This document shows, piece by piece, positions 17,683 through 25,515 of a stretch of DNA of 64,000 bases (position 1 is its first letter; each line of letters opens with the position of its first letter). This DNA comes from Bin5 sp965242905 (lineage in GTDB: Bacteria; Chloroflexota; Anaerolineae; Caldilineales; Caldilineaceae). A model generated the notes under the pieces. The model had not been told where the DNA came from. It searched no databases and saw nothing but the letters and a program-made list of their open reading frames with translations. The translations under genes were made by a program, and so were the position numbers. Location: contig CBDETM010000002.1 of the NCBI GenBank assembly GCA_965242905.1, positions 4,960,001 through 5,024,000 of the forward strand, given 5' to 3'.

Positions 17683-17913
17683 CTGCAGTGGTTAGTGGTC
17701 AGTGGTCAGTGGTCAGAGACGGCGCTTATTTTGACGGTTACTGGAATGGGAACTGACCACGGCTTGGTTTGTTCCAGAGATTTGCGACTATTCACCCCCG
17801 TTTTGGGATGCACACCAAAGTGGCCAGGTCATGCGGATCATTCTGCACTGTGGTAGACTGAAACGAACGGACCGACGGCCTAAATTGGGCCGCAGATTGA
17901 GGAGAGAACTGAT

Positions 17914-18339
17914 ATGGCCGAACGAGAAGTACCGGACTGGGTAAAGGAACACATAGACCGCTATCTCGAATCTGACGGTGAAGACGGCCACATCTGGAAC
18001 GGCGTCCCCACTTTGCTGCTGACGACAACAGGGCGGCGCAGCGGCAAGGCCCGCACGACTCCGCTCATTTATGGCAAAGTTGAAGGCGAGGAAACCTACG
18101 TGATCGTCGCCTCCCGCGGTGGCGCCACGCATCATCCTTCCTGGTATCTTAATTTGGTTGAGACGCCGTCCGTAAAGTTGCGGGTCGGCGCCGACGTCTT
18201 CGACGCAACGGCCCACACCGCCTCGCCGGAAGAAAAGCCGCCCCTGTGGAACATGATGGCGGAGATCTGGCCCCAGTACAATGACTATCAGGCCAAGACC
18301 GAGCGAGTAATCCCTGTCGTCATTTTGAAGCGGGCCTGA
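17914..18339 (+). CDS. Ddn-like F420H2-dependent (nitroreductase-type) oxidoreductase
   Basis: A 141-residue protein of the split-barrel, deazaflavin-dependent nitroreductase family, which also contains mycobacterial Ddn. The hallmark segment LLLTTTGRRSGKARTTPLIY (residues 31-50) and ASRGGATHHPSWYLNLVETP (residues 68-87) are both present; in the family these bind the F420 phosphate and ring. Such proteins reduce quinones or other acceptors using F420H2. GGAGAGA lies about 7 nt before the ATG. It is followed after 37 nt by a PyrK-like flavin/iron-sulfur gene on the same strand, so the two may form a redox pair. Use of F420 is inferred from the family; no F420 synthesis gene is in the window. 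Confidence 0.88.
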   Translation: MAEREVPDWVKEHIDRYLESDGEDGHIWNGVPTLLLTTTGRRSGKARTTPLIYGKVEGEETYVIVASRGGATHHPSWYLNLVETPSVKLRVGADVFDATAHTASPEEKPPLWNMMAEIWPQYNDYQAKTERVIPVVILKRA

Positions 18340-18376
18340 AGAAGGGAAAGCACCTCCGCGGCCGCATGGTGCAAAG

Positions 18377-19159
18377 ATGAGTTTTCTATCTGACGGGCCC
18401 GCGCAATTCGGCTCTCTGAGCCTTCCTGCCCCTTTCCCGATCCTCACCGTTGAAGACGATAACTACCGCACGAAAACCTTCACCCTCGACCTCCGCCTGA
18501 ATGCTGAGCCAGGGCAGTTTGTAATGGCCTGGCTGCCTCGCTTCGATGAGAAGCCCTTTTCTCTGGTCGCTGCCGACCCGGTGACCTTGATGGTCACCGC
18601 CGTCGGCCCATTCACCAACCTGTTGCATGCGATGGGGCCCGGCGATTCTCTATGGATACGAGGGCCGTTCGGAAAGGGTTTTCGTCTACCGAAATTCGGA
18701 CTGCGAGCCTCCTTCGTTGGAGGAGGTTACGGAGTGGCCCCACTCCTCTGGCTGGCGAAGGCATGGAGTCGGCATTTGGACGCGCTGACCGTCATCGTCG
18801 GTGCCGGCACTGCCACCGATCTCCTGTACGTGGAACGATTCAATGCCCTGCATAAGGAAGCAGAGTGGAAGGCAGGCGCGTTAGAGGTGCTAACATGTAC
18901 TGAGGATGGGACTGGCGGGTCCAAGGGGCGAGTTACCGATCTTCTGGCAGACCTGCTGTCTTCAGGAGCAACCGATCTACTGTGCGCTTGCGGACCGCAC
19001 GGAATGCTTGCCGCCGTCGACGGCATAGGGAAGAAGCACGGCCTGCTGCGCCAGCTTTCGTGGGAAGCCTACATGCGCTGTGCCGTAGGGATCTGCGGTT
19101 CCTGCGAGTTGAACGGCCATGTACTTTGCCTGGACGGACCCGTCCTGGAATATGGTTGA
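18377..19159 (+). CDS. PyrK-like electron transfer subunit (FAD, NAD and [2Fe-2S])
   Basis: A 260-residue protein with the ferredoxin-reductase fold. An N-terminal FAD-binding barrel contains FDEKPFSLV, corresponding to the RxYS/T-type FAD motif. The middle carries an NAD-binding loop (FVGGGYGVAPLLWLAKAW), and the C-terminus has four Cys, C235-x4-C240-x2-C243-x7-C251 (RCAVGICGSCELNGHVLC), typical of the [2Fe-2S] cluster of dihydroorotate dehydrogenase electron transfer subunits. In class 1B dihydroorotate dehydrogenases PyrK passes electrons to NAD+. No pyrD lies next to it, so it may instead serve another oxidoreductase such as its upstream neighbour. No clear Shine-Dalgarno was seen, so the exact start is less sure. 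Confidence 0.85.
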   Translation: MSFLSDGPAQFGSLSLPAPFPILTVEDDNYRTKTFTLDLRLNAEPGQFVMAWLPRFDEKPFSLVAADPVTLMVTAVGPFTNLLHAMGPGDSLWIRGPFGKGFRLPKFGLRASFVGGGYGVAPLLWLAKAWSRHLDALTVIVGAGTATDLLYVERFNALHKEAEWKAGALEVLTCTEDGTGGSKGRVTDLLADLLSSGATDLLCACGPHGMLAAVDGIGKKHGLLRQLSWEAYMRCAVGICGSCELNGHVLCLDGPVLEYG

Positions 19160-19190
19160 ATCGAGCGAGCCGAGCGGAAGAATGAGGGGG

Positions 19191-20246
19191 TTAAGTGATG
19201 AGCCGCCGCGGGGTCAACACTGAGGCGGCGGGAACGCCGTAGGCCGGTGTCGCATTGAGTACGCCGTCAAGAACCGCAGCCGCGACGACCTCTGCGGCCA
19301 CCGCACCCACCAGATTCAAGTCTATCTGCAGATCGAGCCCTCCTGTTGCCAATGCAAACAGGCAGTCGCCGTCATAGAGCGTGTGCGCGGGCCGGGTTGT
19401 TCGGCTGACTCCCGTCTGCCCCATCTGTGCCAACTTGGTCACTGCCGGCTTGGAAAGACTGAGATTAGTGGCGACAACACCAATTGTCGTATTGTCCGGG
19501 ACCGGGCTGGAGCTTTGCGAAGCCGATTCGTCTGGCGAATCCGAAGACGCGGAGGAGTTTGGGTCGGACGAACGGAAGAAGACCCAGTCCTCTGACGCGG
19601 CGGCTTCGGCAAGGCTGTCTACCAGTTCTCCGCTTTTCGAGTCTCGGGCCCCCGCCACCTGATGAGCCCGCATTGGGTCCACAACGTCTCCAACCGCGTT
19701 GACTGCGACTAATGCCGAAACAATAACGCCGCCAGGCAAGGTTGCAGAGGCCTGGCCCAGCCCGCCCCTCGTACATCGATCGAATCCGAACAGTTTTCCC
19801 ACTGTACAGCCGATCCCGGCTCCGACTGAGCCGCGGCTCGTGTCCTCAGCGGTGGCCGCCTCGCAGGCAGCGAATGCGTCCTCCTGGGTGGGATATTTTG
19901 TCGAGCCTCCCAACCCCAGATCGTACAGAATCGCGGCAGGCACAATCGGCACCGATGCGGCCGGCGTGTACCAGCCAAAGCCCCTATCTGCCAGCCACTT
20001 GACGACACCGTGCGCCGCCCCCAGGCCGTAGGCCGAGCCTCCGCTCAGAAGCACGCCGTGCACGCGGTCCACACGGTTCACAGGATCAAGTAGAGCGGTT
20101 TCCCGCGTTCCCGGGGCCGATCCGCGCACGTCGACTCCGCAGCAACTCCCTTCAGGCGTCAAGACAACGGTACAGCCGGTTCCATGTTCAGGATCCGACC
20201 AATGGCCGACCAGAATACCACTAACGTCGGTCAGCGCACTATTCAC
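19191..20246 (-). CDS. P1-family peptidase (DmpA/BapA-like aminopeptidase, D-esterase)
   Basis: A 351-residue member of the self-cleaving Ntn-type P1 (DmpA) family. The N-terminal motif VGHWSDPEHGTGCTVVL, the LSGGSAYGLGAAHGV segment and the late VTKLAQMGQTGVSRTTRPAHT segment are all family features. The expected autocleavage and nucleophile site is N252-T253 in DNTTIGVVATN. Just before it lies a Ser-rich stretch (about 227-248) that looks like a flexible linker. Start is GTG and overlaps the sufE stop by 8 nt, so translation is probably coupled. The family hydrolyses N-terminal or beta-amino peptide bonds; the natural substrate here is unknown. It ends the operon that starts with the small protein at 20763. 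Confidence 0.88.
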   Translation of the reverse strand: MNSALTDVSGILVGHWSDPEHGTGCTVVLTPEGSCCGVDVRGSAPGTRETALLDPVNRVDRVHGVLLSGGSAYGLGAAHGVVKWLADRGFGWYTPAASVPIVPAAILYDLGLGGSTKYPTQEDAFAACEAATAEDTSRGSVGAGIGCTVGKLFGFDRCTRGGLGQASATLPGGVIVSALVAVNAVGDVVDPMRAHQVAGARDSKSGELVDSLAEAAASEDWVFFRSSDPNSSASSDSPDESASQSSSPVPDNTTIGVVATNLSLSKPAVTKLAQMGQTGVSRTTRPAHTLYDGDCLFALATGGLDLQIDLNLVGAVAAEVVAAAVLDGVLNATPAYGVPAASVLTPRRLIT

Positions 20247-20706
20247 TTTGGGCCATTCTGGCTGTAACTTGCCTCTTCAGGTAGGCCATGAGGACGTGCA
20301 GGCCCCGAATTCGCTGTGGCGAGATTGCCTCGTGCAGGCCAAGAAGGTAGTGAATGTCGTCCGGCGTTTGCAATACGCAGTCCGGGGCGGCCCGCTCCAG
20401 ACCTTCCTGTACAATCGCGGCGTAGCCTCGAACCGTAGGCGACTCTTTAGGTACGTCGATATAAACGTGCACACCGGCATCTACAATGTCGGCAAACACG
20501 AATATCGGCGTCTGACATTCGTGAACCTGCTCCATCTGATCGCGGGCGTCGTGAAGAAAGCCGGGAAGGTCCGGCATATTCACTGCGAAATCGAGGAGAG
20601 ACTCCAGCCGCTCCCGCGGTTCCATACTGCGAAAATCTTCGATGATCTCCCGCAGGGGCGGTGGAGTCCTATCTATTTTTTCTTCAAGTGTGAGGTCGAA
20701 GTCCAT
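20239..20706 (-). CDS. sufE: SufE-family Fe-S cluster assembly / sulfur acceptor protein
   Basis: A 155-residue protein of the normal SufE length. SufE accepts persulfide sulfur from the cysteine desulfurase SufS and stimulates it. The sulfur-accepting Cys is C64 in QVHECQTPIFVF, and RIRGLHVLMAYLKRQV at the C-terminus matches the family. The ATG at 20706 is taken as start; a TTG directly before it would add one residue. No sufS or other suf gene is nearby. It lies between a 65-residue conserved protein (53-nt gap) and the P1 peptidase (8-nt overlap), so its regulation probably follows the promoter at 21084-21111. Confidence 0.9.
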   Translation of the reverse strand: MDFDLTLEEKIDRTPPPLREIIEDFRSMEPRERLESLLDFAVNMPDLPGFLHDARDQMEQVHECQTPIFVFADIVDAGVHVYIDVPKESPTVRGYAAIVQEGLERAAPDCVLQTPDDIHYLLGLHEAISPQRIRGLHVLMAYLKRQVTARMAQSE

Positions 20707-20762
20707 CAATCAGGGTCTGCGCATCCTTGAGCATCGCAGTTGCGGTGGAACAGTCTTCATAT

Positions 20763-20960
20763 CTATTTTGAGCGCTTCAGGACCGGTAGGCCGTTCTTGC
20801 TCTCGGATACCTCGTAACCATCCGGAACTGCCTCCAGCGAGCCCTCCTTCTCTTCCTTGGCGAAGAAGTACAGGGTCTGTTGTCGACCGTTACGCAACGT
20901 TGTTTCCTTTGAATGCAGATAGTACGTTCTGCCCTTGGAGTTCGTGTGCGCATACGCCAT
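20763..20960 (-). CDS. Small conserved protein (65 aa), unknown function
   Basis: A 65-residue soluble, Lys/Glu-rich protein beginning MAYAHTNSKGRTYYLHSKET and ending in a basic tail. I recognise the pattern (a TYYLHSKE segment, a LYFFAKEEKEG segment, then VPDGYEV) as a small family seen in Chloroflexota and some other phyla, without known role. It has an AAGGAG about 9 nt before the ATG, which supports it being a real gene. It is the first gene of an operon with sufE and the P1 peptidase, and is preceded by a candidate promoter and a perfect inverted repeat. No Cys, no membrane segment. Confidence 0.8.
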   Translation of the reverse strand: MAYAHTNSKGRTYYLHSKETTLRNGRQQTLYFFAKEEKEGSLEAVPDGYEVSESKNGLPVLKRSK

Positions 20961-21058
20961 GTTTTGATGCTCCTTTTCAAACTACAAAAACCTTTTTCCG
21001 TTACCTTATCGCAGGAGTCCAGCCACCTAATGGCCGGAACCGGTTTGCGATCCAGGTG

Positions 21059-21111
21059 AACTGTACCATATACAGTTGGTTAAATTGTAATCCAGCCTTC
21101 CGAAACCGCAA
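21059..21111 (-). promoter_or_regulatory. Candidate promoter and inverted repeat for the small-protein/sufE/peptidase operon
   Basis: On the minus strand, -35 TTGCGG (21111-21106), 16-nt spacer, -10 TACAAT (21089-21084). The expected start (about 21077) coincides with a perfect 7-bp inverted repeat AACTGTA-ccata-TACAGTT (21059-21077). The repeat resembles a repressor operator; its half-site spacing is one base short of the enterobacterial LexA box, so that name is not given. Confidence 0.42.
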
Positions 21112-21127
21112 AAAACGCAACTAATGT

Positions 21128-21931
21128 TTACTGCAAATGATGGAGATTCAAGGCCCGCGAACCTATATAAGTGTCCGTATATTCAGCCGGTGGTTGACCT
21201 TCCCACCGGTCCTCATAGAAGCCGGTGACTACAAACCCGGCATCAAGTTGACCGCCAATCTGGTCTGTGAGGGTATGCCCGAACTCCATGGCCTCACCGG
21301 CCCGAACATAGGCATCTCTCTCCGACCTGGTAATGCTCGTGAGGTCCGAATAAGGAAGTTCGTGTTTGACCTCCAGCATGCCTTCGTCAATCTTTCTCTG
21401 GTCAAACAGGTAAAGGACAGGGTTGACAAAGCCCGCCAGCAGAACGCCACCCCGCTTCAGCACACGCGCGCACTCACGCCATACCGGTCGCACGTCTGGT
21501 ACGAACAGGTTTGAACAGGGGTGAACGATCAGGTCGAACTTTCCGTCTGAAAACGCGCTCAGGTCCCGCATGTCGCCTTCTACCGTCACCAGGCCCAGAC
21601 CATCGCGTTCTGCCACGAGACGGTCCTGCGCCAGCTGCAGGGGCGAGATGTCAAATACCGTGACGCGTGCGCCGGTGCTTTCACCTGCGGCAGCCAGTAC
21701 GGGCCCTTGTTGACCGCCCCCGGAAGCCAGACACAAAATCTCCGCACTCCTGAAATCGGGAAACCACTTACGCGGCACAGGCTTCGTCGGCGTGAGAACG
21801 ATCTCCCAACTTCCTCGCCGTGCCGCAGCCACCGTATCGCTGCTAACCGGTACCGTCCATCTGCTCTTGCGCTCGACCGCCTTATCCCAGGCCCTTCTAT
21901 TGTATGACTGGAGGTCATCAAAACCTTCCAT
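21128..21931 (-). CDS. Class I SAM-dependent methyltransferase
   Basis: A 267-residue protein with the Rossmann-like methyltransferase fold. Motif I is EILCLASGGGQQGPVLAAAG, the acidic end of strand 2 is VTVFDISPLQLAQDR, motif II/III is EGDMRDLSAFSDGKFDLIVH and motif IV/post is VLKRGGVLLAGFVNP. This combination is close to UbiE/MenG-like and other small-molecule methyltransferases. The residues after motif I (GGGQQGP) depart from the usual GxGxG. Start ATG at 21931 is preferred over the adjoining TTG. It stands alone between the sufE operon and xdhC, and nothing in the context identifies its substrate. Confidence 0.85.
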   Translation of the reverse strand: MEGFDDLQSYNRRAWDKAVERKSRWTVPVSSDTVAAARRGSWEIVLTPTKPVPRKWFPDFRSAEILCLASGGGQQGPVLAAAGESTGARVTVFDISPLQLAQDRLVAERDGLGLVTVEGDMRDLSAFSDGKFDLIVHPCSNLFVPDVRPVWRECARVLKRGGVLLAGFVNPVLYLFDQRKIDEGMLEVKHELPYSDLTSITRSERDAYVRAGEAMEFGHTLTDQIGGQLDAGFVVTGFYEDRWEGQPPAEYTDTYIGSRALNLHHLQ

Positions 21932-21974
21932 CAATCCCGCCCGTCTCTCTGGAGTAAAATCAGAGACCTCTCGA

Positions 21975-22850
21975 TCACCGGCCTGCCTGGGTTTGCTTGC
22001 TTCGGAGGTCAGTCAATCTCTCTTTCGCCCGATTCCTTCGTTCGATTCGCTCCTGTTGAATCTGTTCGCTCAAGCCGGGAAGCGGCCCATCCCGAAGTAC
22101 GCAGATGATCTCCGCCATAATACAGACTGCAATCTCGGCCGGTGTAATCGCCCCAATGTCGATGCCAATCGGCGCTTTAACACGATCGAACTTCGACGCC
22201 GGAATCATCTGCTCTTTTTCCAGGAGCTCAAAAACTGCTCGTATGCGCCGTTGGCTTCCTATCATTCCCAGGTAAGCAACCGGATCATCCAACATTTCCA
22301 ACAAGCAGTCGATGTCATGTTGGTGTCCTCGCGTTACCAGGACGATGTAGGTGTCGCTGTCAAACGCGTCCTTGCCCTGCCGCAAGTCCACAAGCGTTGG
22401 CCTGAACGGCCCGGCTACGACACGGTCTGCGCTGGGAAACCGTGATTCATGGGCGTATTGAGGGCGATCGTCAATCACCGTAACTTGGAAGTCGCACGTC
22501 TTTGCGATCGACGCCAGTGGGATGGCAATGTGGCCTGCACCGGCAATGATCAGATGCGGAGGCCGGGCCTGGACTTCGACGAATGCCGAGAAACTGCCGG
22601 CCTCCACCTCATAGTGATAGTGCTCGTGTCGGTTGCGAGCGATTGCCAGCCGGGCATCCCGTATCACGGTCTGCAGCTGGTCGCCCAGGCCCAACTCGCC
22701 AACATGCCGCCTTTCCGGTTCAGGCCAGACTAGCGCATTGCTGCCTACTGCCTGCCTGTAGACACCGTCGCCCGCGGTGACCGTTACAAGCGCAACGGCC
22801 TCTCTTTTCTCTATCGCTTCAAGTAGCGTCTTGAGCAGCCTTTCCTGCAT
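21975..22850 (-). CDS. XdhC/CoxI-family protein (molybdenum cofactor maturation)
   Basis: A 291-residue protein with both XdhC domains. The N-terminal XdhC/CoxI part begins MQERLLKTLLEAIEKREAVA, and a C-terminal Rossmann domain carries LIIAGAGHIAIPLASIAKTC, DRVVAGPF and YLGMIGSQRRIRAVFELLE. In characterised systems XdhC binds molybdenum cofactor, helps to sulfurate it and delivers it to xanthine dehydrogenase-like hydroxylases. The start at 22850 is preferred; the frame extends to 22922 without a better Shine-Dalgarno. It is transcribed away from terC. A second, shorter XdhC-type gene and a MocA-like cytidylyltransferase gene lie 1-2 kb further, but no molybdenum hydroxylase subunit is in view. 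Confidence 0.87.
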   Translation of the reverse strand: MQERLLKTLLEAIEKREAVALVTVTAGDGVYRQAVGSNALVWPEPERRHVGELGLGDQLQTVIRDARLAIARNRHEHYHYEVEAGSFSAFVEVQARPPHLIIAGAGHIAIPLASIAKTCDFQVTVIDDRPQYAHESRFPSADRVVAGPFRPTLVDLRQGKDAFDSDTYIVLVTRGHQHDIDCLLEMLDDPVAYLGMIGSQRRIRAVFELLEKEQMIPASKFDRVKAPIGIDIGAITPAEIAVCIMAEIICVLRDGPLPGLSEQIQQERIERRNRAKERLTDLRSKQTQAGR

Positions 22851-22947
22851 GTTTCTCTTGTGAATTCCTATGAGACTTGAGTGCTCGCAGGCCGGACTCG
22901 TCTTCCTCACCAACGTGCGCACATCGAATCGGCAGATCCTGCTCAGC

Positions 22948-22976
22948 TAGACACGTCTCGCCCCAGATGCTAGAAT
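22948..22976 (+). promoter_or_regulatory. Predicted promoter of the terC-like gene
   Basis: A -35 TAGACA (22948-22953) and a -10 TAGAAT (22971-22976) are separated by exactly 17 nt. Each hexamer differs from the consensus at one base. The start would be near 22983, giving a leader of about 80 nt before the ATG at 23063. This also argues that earlier in-frame start codons (from 22877) are not used. Confidence 0.5.
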
Positions 22977-23062
22977 CCGTACCATGCCCCGCCACACTTT
23001 CGCCCTGCTCAAGCATCTTCGAAGGCTGCCAATTGAAGGCAGGGCAAGGAGTCAGACGCGAA

Positions 23063-23851
23063 ATGGCTGAACTCTTTCAAGCTGAGAACCTTGTTGCCCT
23101 GTTGACACTCGTCATCCTTGAGATCGTCCTCGGGATCGACAATGTCATCTTTATCGCAATACTGAGCGGCAAGCTGCCCCCAAGCCAGCAGGCAAAGGCT
23201 CGCTCCACCGGAATCGGGCTAGCCGTGCTTGCACGCATCGCGTTGCTCTTCAGCATCACATGGATCATGCGGTTGACCCACCCGCTGTTCTCTATCTTTC
23301 AACACGACGTTTCCGGCCGCGACCTGATACTCCTGATCGGCGGCCTCTTCCTGATAGGCAAGAGCACCTACGAAATCCACGAAAAACTTGAAGCCGCAGG
23401 CCATGACCGCACGACGCAGGTGACTGCAACCTTTGCTTCCGTCATCACCCAGATCATCCTCATCGACATCGTCTTTTCGCTCGACTCGGTCATCACGGCC
23501 GTGGGAATCTCAGGAAACCTCTGGGTTATGGTTCCCGCCATTCTCGTTGCCGCTGCTGTGATGTTGACATTTGCCGGCCCAATCGCAGCCTATGTCGAAC
23601 GCCATCCAACCATGAAGATTCTGGCGCTAGCCTTTCTGATTCTGATAGGTTTTATGCTTGTTCTGGAAGGTTGGCTCCACGAAGCGGTTGAGGAGCTTCA
23701 TCTGAAAAACTACGCCTATTTCGCTATGGCATTTTCGCTGGCCGTCGAGATGATCAACCTGCGAATTCGAGGGAAGTCGCAACCCGTGCATCTACACAGC
23801 CGCATCCCAGTTCCCCATTCTACCCAGGACGAGGATAACCAGCCGGCGTAA
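23063..23851 (+). CDS. TerC-family integral membrane protein
   Basis: A 262-residue membrane protein. The TerC hallmark VILEIVLGIDNVIFIAILSG occurs in the first helix and its internal counterpart IILIDIVFSLDSVITAVGIS appears later, each carrying the conserved Asp used for metal handling. Seven hydrophobic helices are expected. TerC proteins were first linked to tellurium resistance, and relatives (Alx, MeeF/MeeY) export Mn2+ or support metal loading of exported proteins. AAGGAG lies about 10 nt before the ATG at 23063. The C-terminus ends in a His-containing hydrophilic tail. It sits among molybdenum-cofactor genes on the opposite strand; a functional link is not evident. Confidence 0.9.
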   Translation: MAELFQAENLVALLTLVILEIVLGIDNVIFIAILSGKLPPSQQAKARSTGIGLAVLARIALLFSITWIMRLTHPLFSIFQHDVSGRDLILLIGGLFLIGKSTYEIHEKLEAAGHDRTTQVTATFASVITQIILIDIVFSLDSVITAVGISGNLWVMVPAILVAAAVMLTFAGPIAAYVERHPTMKILALAFLILIGFMLVLEGWLHEAVEELHLKNYAYFAMAFSLAVEMINLRIRGKSQPVHLHSRIPVPHSTQDEDNQPA

Positions 23852-23894
23852 GGATCCGGCGCTGACGGGTAGCCCGTTTTGCCGCCGGACTGGC

Positions 23895-24272
23895 TCAAGC
23901 CGGCCCGGCCGATAGGTCCTCGCCGCTTGCACCTTCCCAGCGCTCAACGAACACATCCATCACGCCGCCGCAAACGCCCAGGCTGTTCATGGAGATGTCT
24001 TCGGTCAGGTCGACATGAACAGTGCGGGGGATCCCATCATGGATTACATCCAGTCCGGCTCGAATCACATCCGCCTCACCGCAGCCGCCTCCCACCGTTC
24101 CAACATGCCGGCCCAGCGGGTGAATGACCATCTTCGCGCCTACTTCTCTGGGTACTGAGCCCTTGGCGTCGACAATGGTTGCCACGGCAACTGTCTGCTC
24201 CTCCTCGAGCATCTCCTTCAGATAGTGGTACAGTGTCGCAGTCAACGTCTTCCCTTTCCTTTCTGCCACCAC
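23895..24272 (-). CDS. XdhC/CoxI N-terminal domain protein (short)
   Basis: A 125-residue protein corresponding only to the N-terminal XdhC_CoxI domain. Family features are ATIVDAKGSVPREVGAKMVI, VGTVGGGCGEADVIRAGLDV and SLGVCGGVMDVFVERW. The Rossmann domain of full XdhC is absent, so it may work with the two-domain protein at 21975-22850, as paired short and long XdhC proteins occur in other bacteria. The first codon is a GTG at 24272; a TTG at 24245, preceded by GGAAAGGGAAG, is an alternative that would give MTATLYHYLKEML. The role inferred is molybdenum-cofactor insertion. The gene stops convergently just after terC, with a 43-nt gap. Confidence 0.82.
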   Translation of the reverse strand: MVAERKGKTLTATLYHYLKEMLEEEQTVAVATIVDAKGSVPREVGAKMVIHPLGRHVGTVGGGCGEADVIRAGLDVIHDGIPRTVHVDLTEDISMNSLGVCGGVMDVFVERWEGASGEDLSAGPA

Positions 24273-24402
24273 GCCCGAGCAACTCTCTGAGAACTATGTT
24301 CGCCAATCCCTAAGTACTGGCAATGGGCTCTGCACCAGCGGGCATCAGGCGCCGCGTCATCCCGTCCACAGGGTTGCGGCAGAAGCGCCTGTGCCTCCCG
24401 AA

Positions 24403-25086
24403 TCAGACCACCCACTCAAATTCGGCGCGCAGTGACTTATAGTCGGCCGGCACATCCATGTCCCGCCTAATGCAGTCACTGTCAACAGTTACGTAGACGA
24501 TCTTCTCGACGAATGTTTCAAGGAGGTCCCGAAGCGACTGTCCGCTGCTTAGCCCAAGTAGCTCCGAAAATGTCCATCGCGGAAGATAGACAGGATGTCC
24601 GCGCCGCCGCAAATAGCTCGGTACGACCACTGCCTCGGGCGCATCTTGAACGCTACCGAGGATCTGTCGAATCACGCCTCTTGGAATGTGCGGCTGGTCT
24701 CCCAGCGCCAGAAGCGTCCCGCAGACCGGTCTGTGGTCTCGACACAACGCCTCGACCCCCACCTGATAGGACCGCAGCATCTCGTCTTTGCGGTAGTCGG
24801 CATTGAAAACGGTCTCGGCAGATCCTCCCTTCAACTGTTCAGAGACTGCTTCGGCCCGGTGCCCAGTCACTACAAATACCGGAGAGGCGCCTCCTTCCGC
24901 CAGCGCCCCTGCCACAGCTTCAATGACCGTCCCGTGTCTCCATGGCAGCAGCGGTTTGAAGCGCCCCATCCTGCGGCTGAACCCGGCAGCCGCCACCACC
25001 GCCGCCACATTCTGAACTCGTTCTTCCGGACCGTTTTCGGTTAAGGCCGCATGTTTTCCGGGCCGATCTATGGACGGGCAAGGCAC
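24403..25086 (-). CDS. MocA-like molybdenum cofactor cytidylyltransferase (NTP transferase)
   Basis: A 227-residue MobA-like nucleotidyltransferase. VAAVVAAAGFSRRMGRFKPL is the nucleotide-binding signature, LLALGDQPHIPRGVI holds the metal-binding Asp, RRRGHPVYLPRWTF matches the RGHP segment and DMDVPADYKSL is the terminal family motif. MocA transfers CMP to molybdopterin for xanthine-dehydrogenase-type enzymes; close relatives guanylylate or handle other alcohols, so the base is not certain. The frame begins with a GTG at 25086, but the conserved domain starts near residue 27 and a later GTG may be the real start. It belongs functionally with the two XdhC-type genes downstream on the same strand. 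Confidence 0.82.
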   Translation of the reverse strand: MPCPSIDRPGKHAALTENGPEERVQNVAAVVAAAGFSRRMGRFKPLLPWRHGTVIEAVAGALAEGGASPVFVVTGHRAEAVSEQLKGGSAETVFNADYRKDEMLRSYQVGVEALCRDHRPVCGTLLALGDQPHIPRGVIRQILGSVQDAPEAVVVPSYLRRRGHPVYLPRWTFSELLGLSSGQSLRDLLETFVEKIVYVTVDSDCIRRDMDVPADYKSLRAEFEWVV

Positions 25087-25503
25087 AGTAAACGCATCCT
25101 AGAACCAGTGACGGAAACCAACCGTGAAGGCACTCCCTGCAATGCCCCGGCATGCATGTCTTCGTCCATTTGCGCAGTATACCACAGGTAGGCGGTAAGC
25201 CGGTTGACTCCGGCTCACCAGAATTGAGCGGGCCCACAGTTGAGCTCTTGCGCCGGTTACCTCTCCTTGCCGTAGGCGGATGGATGCTGATACATCAGTC
25301 GTGGACGGCCGGCCGTAGGCTCCAGCAGTCCATATTTGCTGGCCTTGCTTCCGGTCCAATCTGAGATTGACGCGGTCTTGGGTCGCATACAGTCAGTGAA
25401 ATGCTTCGGTGCTTGCAACCTCAAACTTGTCCACTGCCTGCCGTGTGAACCAGGCCCGACAGGACCGATTTACTTGATTTCGTACTTCCTCCCAAGCGGG
25501 TGA
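25087..25503. other. Intergenic stretch without a recognisable gene
   Basis: About 400 nt between the MocA-like gene and a divergently read membrane-protein gene. Open frames here are short, lack Shine-Dalgarno sequences and do not look like proteins. I see no tRNA, repeat or clear hairpin terminator. The right end merges into the promoter at 25501-25509. Confidence 0.5.
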
Positions 25504-25509
25504 TATAAT
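25501..25509 (+). promoter_or_regulatory. Extended -10 promoter giving a probable leaderless transcript
   Basis: TGaTATAAT (25501-25509) is a perfect extended -10 element. Initiation about 7 nt downstream would fall on the ATG at 25516. No good -35 hexamer is seen at 16-18 nt, which is usual for extended -10 promoters, and there is no Shine-Dalgarno. Confidence 0.5.
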
Positions 25510-25515
25510 CGATCT

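Noticed and set aside
17527..17856. Open frame crossing the dispersed repeat (and its twin at 50214-50498)
   Set aside because: The shared translation (Gly/Pro/Arg-rich) comes only from the GC hairpins of the repeat; there is no ribosome site and the frame is not preserved at the left end.
21059..21077. LexA (SOS) box
   Set aside because: CTGT and ACAG are separated by 7 bases, not 8, and no SOS-type gene follows, so only an unnamed inverted repeat is reported.
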